Position numbers and translations under genes: made by a program | The notes under the pieces: generated by a model | What the model saw: only the letters and a program-made list of their open reading frames with translations | Told to the model about the DNA's origin: nothing | Databases searched by the model: none | Assembly: GCF_030269645.1 (NCBI RefSeq) | Contig: NZ_BSTR01000040.1 | Coordinates: 1-64,000 of the forward strand | Source: Actinokineospora sp. NBRC 105648 | GTDB lineage: Bacteria > Actinomycetota > Actinomycetes > Mycobacteriales > Pseudonocardiaceae | DNA: 64,000 bases | Reading direction: 5' to 3' | Shown here: in pieces, positions 60,571 to 64,000 of the stretch | Numbering within the stretch: position 1 is the stretch's first letter | How the letters are laid out: the number at the start of each line of letters is the position of its first letter

Positions 60571-63500
60571 CGATCTCCCTCCAGTGCGCGTGCTCGCCGA
60601 GCTCGGCCAACTCCAGGTTGTCCCGCGCGACGGCGGCGTGCGGGTGGTCCGCGCCGAAGGCGTCCAGCAGGTCCTCCAGCGCCTCCTCGGTCAGCCCCCG
60701 CGCGGTCTCCAGCTCACCCCCGGCGGCGGTGAGCACCGCCAGGTCCAGTGCGGCGGCGAGCGTCCACGGGTGCATCCGGTCGAGCCGGTCGTGCAGCGCG
60801 TCGTGGGCCCGCCGCACCAGGTCCCGGCCCGCGGCGCGGTCACCGGCCGCCGCGGTCGCCAGCCCGACACCGAGCTCGGCGAGCGCCCGGATCGGGTGCG
60901 CCGCCGGGAACCGCCGCTCGTCGAGCCGGGCCAGCGCGGTCGCGGCCTGCTCGCGGGCCTCCACCAGGTCGATGCCCGAGCGGCGCCGGATCGACGCGCC
61001 GGTCAGCATGACCGCGGTGATGTCCGGGTGGTCCTCGGGCAGCAGCGCGCGCAAACCCTTGTGCGCGCTGGTGAAGCGGTCCCGGGCGCGGGTGAGGCTG
61101 CCCTGGTCGCGCAGGGCCATGCTCCACTGCCACTCGACCACCCAGCGCAGCCGCCGCAGCGCGCCGCCGCGCCCGCGCAGCCGGTTCTCGATGGCGCTGA
61201 GCCGGGCCGCGGGCCTGCCGAGGTCGAGGTCGCGCTCGTAGATCGCGACCCGGACCGCGGACCACTCGGCCAGCTCGTGCGCCGCGCCGAAGAGCCGGAC
61301 CAGCCTGCGGTGGTTGTCCCGCTCGAGGACCAGCGCCCGGGCGGTGGCCCCGGACAGGTACAGCGAGGCGGCCAGGTTGTTGGCCGCGCGGCGGGTCTGC
61401 GGGTGGTCCTCGCCGAACTCGCGGACGAAGCCGGGGAAGCTGCGCTCGTCCTCGGCGAGCGCGTCGAGGTAGCCGCCCAGGCCGCGCACGTCACCACCGA
61501 CACCGCGGGCCGCGGTCAACGCGGCGGGGGTCTCGGCGCCGAACCCGCGCTGGTAGGCGCCCAGGGCCTCGGCGTCGAGCTTCCAGGCCCGCTCGGCGTC
61601 GCCCAGGGCGCGCTCCAGGTTGGCCAGCTGGCCCATCAGCCGCAGCCGCAGCGGGTCCTCCGCCGGGTACCAGGCGTCCCAGCGGGCCAGCAGGTCGTCA
61701 CCGTGCGCCAGGGTCTCCGCCCAGGTCGCGGCGTTGCCGGTGTCGTAGTGGTAGTGGGCCTGGTTGACCAGCCAGCGGCGGACCTGCGGCCTGCCGCTGG
61801 CCAGCGCGCCGGAGCACTCGACGTGGTCGAACAGGGCGCGGAAGCGGGTCCGGGCGGCCGCCGGGGCCGACTCGACCGGGGCGAACTCGGCGAGGGTGTC
61901 CAGCACCAGCTCGGCGACCCGGGCCACGTGCTCGGGATCGGCCAGCTCGGCGAGCACCGCCCGGATGGCCGGGTCGACCTGGACGGTGCCGCGCAGGCCC
62001 CAGTCGACCTGGATCAGCTCGTAGCGTTCCCCCAGCCGCAGCGCGCGGTCGATCTGCGCGCTGTCGAAGAGCAGGCCCTGCCCCTGGGGGTCGAGGTGGC
62101 GGGCGAGCGCGGACAGCAGCTCGCGGGACTGCACCAGCTCCAGCCGGGCGCCCAGCGGCGAGAGCGTGTGGAAGCACTCGGCCAGCAGCACCGCGACCGC
62201 GCCGAGCCCGCCACCGCCGGTGAGCTCGTCGAGCTCGAGCGAGTGCAGGGTGTCGCGCACGACCGAGACCATCACCGCGGTCGGCGCGAGCCCGGGGTGG
62301 CGGCCGATCGCGGCCACCAGCGCGGTGTGCGCGTCGGCGGCGGCGCTGACGTCGTCGTGGCCCTGGCCGCGGTAGTGCTCGGCGGTCTCGGCCAGCCAGG
62401 CGCCCGCCAGGCTGATCGCCAGTGGCCAGTGGCCCAGCGCCGCGGCGACCTCGGCGGCGGCGTCGGGGGCGAGCTCCGGGGTGGTCGCGATCAGCCGGGC
62501 CGCCGCCTGGCCGGGGCGCAGCGGGCCGAGCCCGAGCCGGGCGACCACCGGGACGCCGGTGGGCTCCTCGCTCGCGGTGACCAGCACGTGCACGTCACCC
62601 AGCTCATCGGGCAGCAGCCCGTCGGCGGCGAGCTTGCCCAGGTCCGAGTCGCCGTCGTAGACCAGCAGGAAGCGGCCGCGGGCGGGCTCGACGACCCAGG
62701 ACAGGGCGGCGGTGCTGCCGTAGAGGCTCGCCGCCTCCCGTTCCGGCTCCAGCGCGCGGGCCAAGCCCGCCAGTGAGCGCAGCAGCGACCGGCGGTCGTG
62801 CGCGGAGATCCACCAGACCCCCTGGTAGTCCCAGGCGTAGTGCGCCGCGTAGGCGCGGGCCAGCGCGGTCTTGCAGGTGCCGGGGGGACCGTCGATCACC
62901 ACGACCGCCCGCTGTGCGCTCCGGTCGACCAGCGCCTCGCGCAGCGCCCGGACGTCCGGGTCGTCGATGTCGACCGTGCGCGACGCGGCGGGGAGCCGCT
63001 GGACCCGCGGCGCCGACCACGGGAACCGGGTGGACCGCCCGGCCTGCGGGCCGCGCAGGCCGAGGAAGCCGAGCTTGGTCAACATGGTGCGGCGGAAGGT
63101 GTCCGCCGGGGTGTCCGGCGCACCGGGCTCGGCGGGGTCGTAGGGCTGCTCGGGGACCCGCAGGTCGACGACGTCGGCCCCGCCGCCGGGCGGGCAGTCG
63201 CCCGCGTGCAGCCGCAGCACCGTCGGCGCCGGGTCGGTCGTGGCTGGGTCGGTGGTGGCTGGGTCGGTTGTGGCGGAGTCGGTGGTGGCTGGGTCGGTCG
63301 TGGGGGCGGGCGGCTCGGCCGCCTCGATGACCTCGGCGCCGACCCGGGTCAGGTGCGTGCGCGCCCAGGCGACCCAGGCGCGCAGCTCGGGCGGGGCGAC
63401 GACGACCACCTGCCGCGGTGACCCGGCGGGCGCGAGCCGCGCGGACGTGCGGTAGCCCTCGCGGACGCGGACGGGAACCGTCCGCCACGGTTGGGCCGGT

Positions 63501-64000
63501 TCGCCGGTCACCGCGGTGGCCAGCTCGCGGTACTCCCCCCACAGCGGGCTGTCGGCGGGCTCCGCGACAGTGCTCAGGATCGGCAGGATCTCCTGGTAGG
63601 GCAACAGAGGCAGCTCCACGCACCGGCGCAGCGGCACCCGGTCGGCCTGCTCGGCGAACAGGACCACGAACGTGCGGGCCGCGGTCGCGCGGACCTCGCG
63701 GAACAGCCGCGGCCCTTTCTCGTCGTGCACCCTGGTCAGCACCGGCAGCACGGTGACCGCGATCGGCGCCGAGCCGCGGATCACCTCGGTGACCGCCGCG
63801 GCGTCCGCGACCGAGCGCGGGTTCGGCGCGATGGCGACCAGCACGGTGTCCCCCACCGCGCTCGCCACCGCGGCGGCCTCGGCGACGTCGTCCGGTCCGA
63901 CGGTGGGCATGACCAGCAGCACGTCGTCGTAGCCCGCCGCGCCCAGCTCCCGGCGCAGCACCGACAGCGCGGTCGGCGCGGCCCGGGACAGGTCCAGCCC
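60548..64000 (-). CDS. Large NTPase-TPR protein, FxSxx-COOH-system (FxsT)-like, 5' end outside window
   Basis: The frame is open from the right edge to the stop at 60548, giving more than 1,150 residues without a start. The visible N-terminal part looks like the C-half of a KGGVGR-type ATPase (VLLVMPTVGPDDVAEAAAVA; LPLLPYQEILPILSTVAEPA). A second region (RQVVVVAPPELRAWVAWART) resembles a TIR-like strand and is followed by a TTDPA repeat linker. Then comes a P-loop (GPPGTCKTAL), an NB-ARC-like core and TPR helices to the end. This order recalls FxSxx-COOH-system TPR proteins (FxsT), but no FxsA/FxsB gene is in view. It overlaps the hypothetical gene downstream by 23 bases. Confidence 0.7.
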   Translation of the reverse strand, partial: GLDLSRAAPTALSVLRRELGAAGYDDVLLVMPTVGPDDVAEAAAVASAVGDTVLVAIAPNPRSVADAAAVTEVIRGSAPIAVTVLPVLTRVHDEKGPRLFREVRATAARTFVVLFAEQADRVPLRRCVELPLLPYQEILPILSTVAEPADSPLWGEYRELATAVTGEPAQPWRTVPVRVREGYRTSARLAPAGSPRQVVVVAPPELRAWVAWARTHLTRVGAEVIEAAEPPAPTTDPATTDSATTDPATTDPATTDPAPTVLRLHAGDCPPGGGADVVDLRVPEQPYDPAEPGAPDTPADTFRRTMLTKLGFLGLRGPQAGRSTRFPWSAPRVQRLPAASRTVDIDDPDVRALREALVDRSAQRAVVVIDGPPGTCKTALARAYAAHYAWDYQGVWWISAHDRRSLLRSLAGLARALEPEREAASLYGSTAALSWVVEPARGRFLLVYDGDSDLGKLAADGLLPDELGDVHVLVTASEEPTGVPVVARLGLGPLRPGQAAARLIATTPELAPDAAAEVAAALGHWPLAISLAGAWLAETAEHYRGQGHDDVSAAADAHTALVAAIGRHPGLAPTAVMVSVVRDTLHSLELDELTGGGGLGAVAVLLAECFHTLSPLGARLELVQSRELLSALARHLDPQGQGLLFDSAQIDRALRLGERYELIQVDWGLRGTVQVDPAIRAVLAELADPEHVARVAELVLDTLAEFAPVESAPAAARTRFRALFDHVECSGALASGRPQVRRWLVNQAHYHYDTGNAATWAETLAHGDDLLARWDAWYPAEDPLRLRLMGQLANLERALGDAERAWKLDAEALGAYQRGFGAETPAALTAARGVGGDVRGLGGYLDALAEDERSFPGFVREFGEDHPQTRRAANNLAASLYLSGATARALVLERDNHRRLVRLFGAAHELAEWSAVRVAIYERDLDLGRPAARLSAIENRLRGRGGALRRLRWVVEWQWSMALRDQGSLTRARDRFTSAHKGLRALLPEDHPDITAVMLTGASIRRRSGIDLVEAREQAATALARLDERRFPAAHPIRALAELGVGLATAAAGDRAAGRDLVRRAHDALHDRLDRMHPWTLAAALDLAVLTAAGGELETARGLTEEALEDLLDAFGADHPHAAVARDNLELAELGEHAHWREIDVDIPHT
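63231..63305. repeat. Five 15-bp tandem repeats
   Basis: Five near-identical copies of GGGTCGGTSGTGGCT (units 63231, 63246, 63261, 63276, 63291) encode the TTDPA repeats of the NTPase-TPR protein linker. The last copy diverges at its end. The tract is likely to vary in length among strains. Confidence 0.85.

Noticed and set aside
63231-63305. Tandem repeats considered as a CRISPR array
   Set aside because: Units are 15 bp with no spacers and code for a Thr/Asp/Pro linker in frame.

Overview
The window is high-GC DNA with long open frames, dense gene packing, frequent GTG starts, 4-base ATGA/GTGA overlaps and actinobacterial families (SARP, DUF397 with an Xre regulator, DUF574 methyltransferase, NB-ARC/TPR proteins, an ECF42-like sigma factor). 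It looks like a filamentous actinomycete chromosome, probably of the Pseudonocardiales (Actinokineospora, Saccharothrix or Actinosynnema type). The genus is an inference; no rRNA or tRNA gene was seen to test it.

Left edge, 1-973. The 3' tail of an IS3-type transposase with a likely right inverted repeat is followed by a secreted protein made of three exact-length 69-residue repeats. A perfect 16-bp hairpin separates it from the next, convergent, gene.

NRPS cluster, 974-19659. Eight tightly coupled minus-strand genes read leftward from 17082: MbtH; NRPS A-T-C-T (code like Asp); NRPS C-A-T (Ser code); NRPS C-A-T-TE (unrecognised code, cysteine in the thioesterase nucleophile motif); MFS exporter; T-C didomain; SyrP-like Fe(II)/2OG hydroxylase; stand-alone adenylation protein (Val code). 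A divergent SARP/NB-ARC/TPR regulator sits upstream, and three 11-bp-spaced direct repeats lie in the shared promoter region. The product is probably a small peptide with Asp (likely beta-hydroxylated), Ser, one unassigned residue and perhaps Val. The trans-loading scheme cannot be settled from sequence.

19744-21048 holds a GtrA-like membrane protein, a PUA/EVE-like protein and a VOC protein.

Conflict or signalling island, 21116-28666. A minus-strand operon encodes a TIR protein, a KGGVGR P-loop ATPase with a TIR-like tail, a winged-helix-like protein and a 1025-aa ATPase with an AAA half and a HerA-like half. A divergent gene encodes a SEFIR-NPCBM fusion, and a ClpX-type zinc-finger protein follows it. 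This is my best candidate for an undescribed defence system.

28727-41000 carries an envelope operon (DUF4331, TPR, NicO-type metal transporter, lipoprotein), a cupredoxin lipoprotein, a glycerophosphotransferase-like protein facing an NB-ARC/TPR protein, a YCII plus ECF42-like sigma pair and a DMT transporter.

41009-51171 carries two small hypothetical genes, a cold-shock protein, a NarL-type two-component system, an alpha/beta hydrolase, a lipoprotein, a TolB-propeller amidohydrolase and a PQQ-type propeller protein.

51862-64000 carries small regulators, a DUF397/Xre/DUF574 set, a pair of AAA ATPases, a CPA1-type antiporter, a protein I do not recognise and a large NTPase-TPR protein resembling the FxSxx-COOH system protein, cut by the right edge. 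No CRISPR array, rRNA or tRNA was found.
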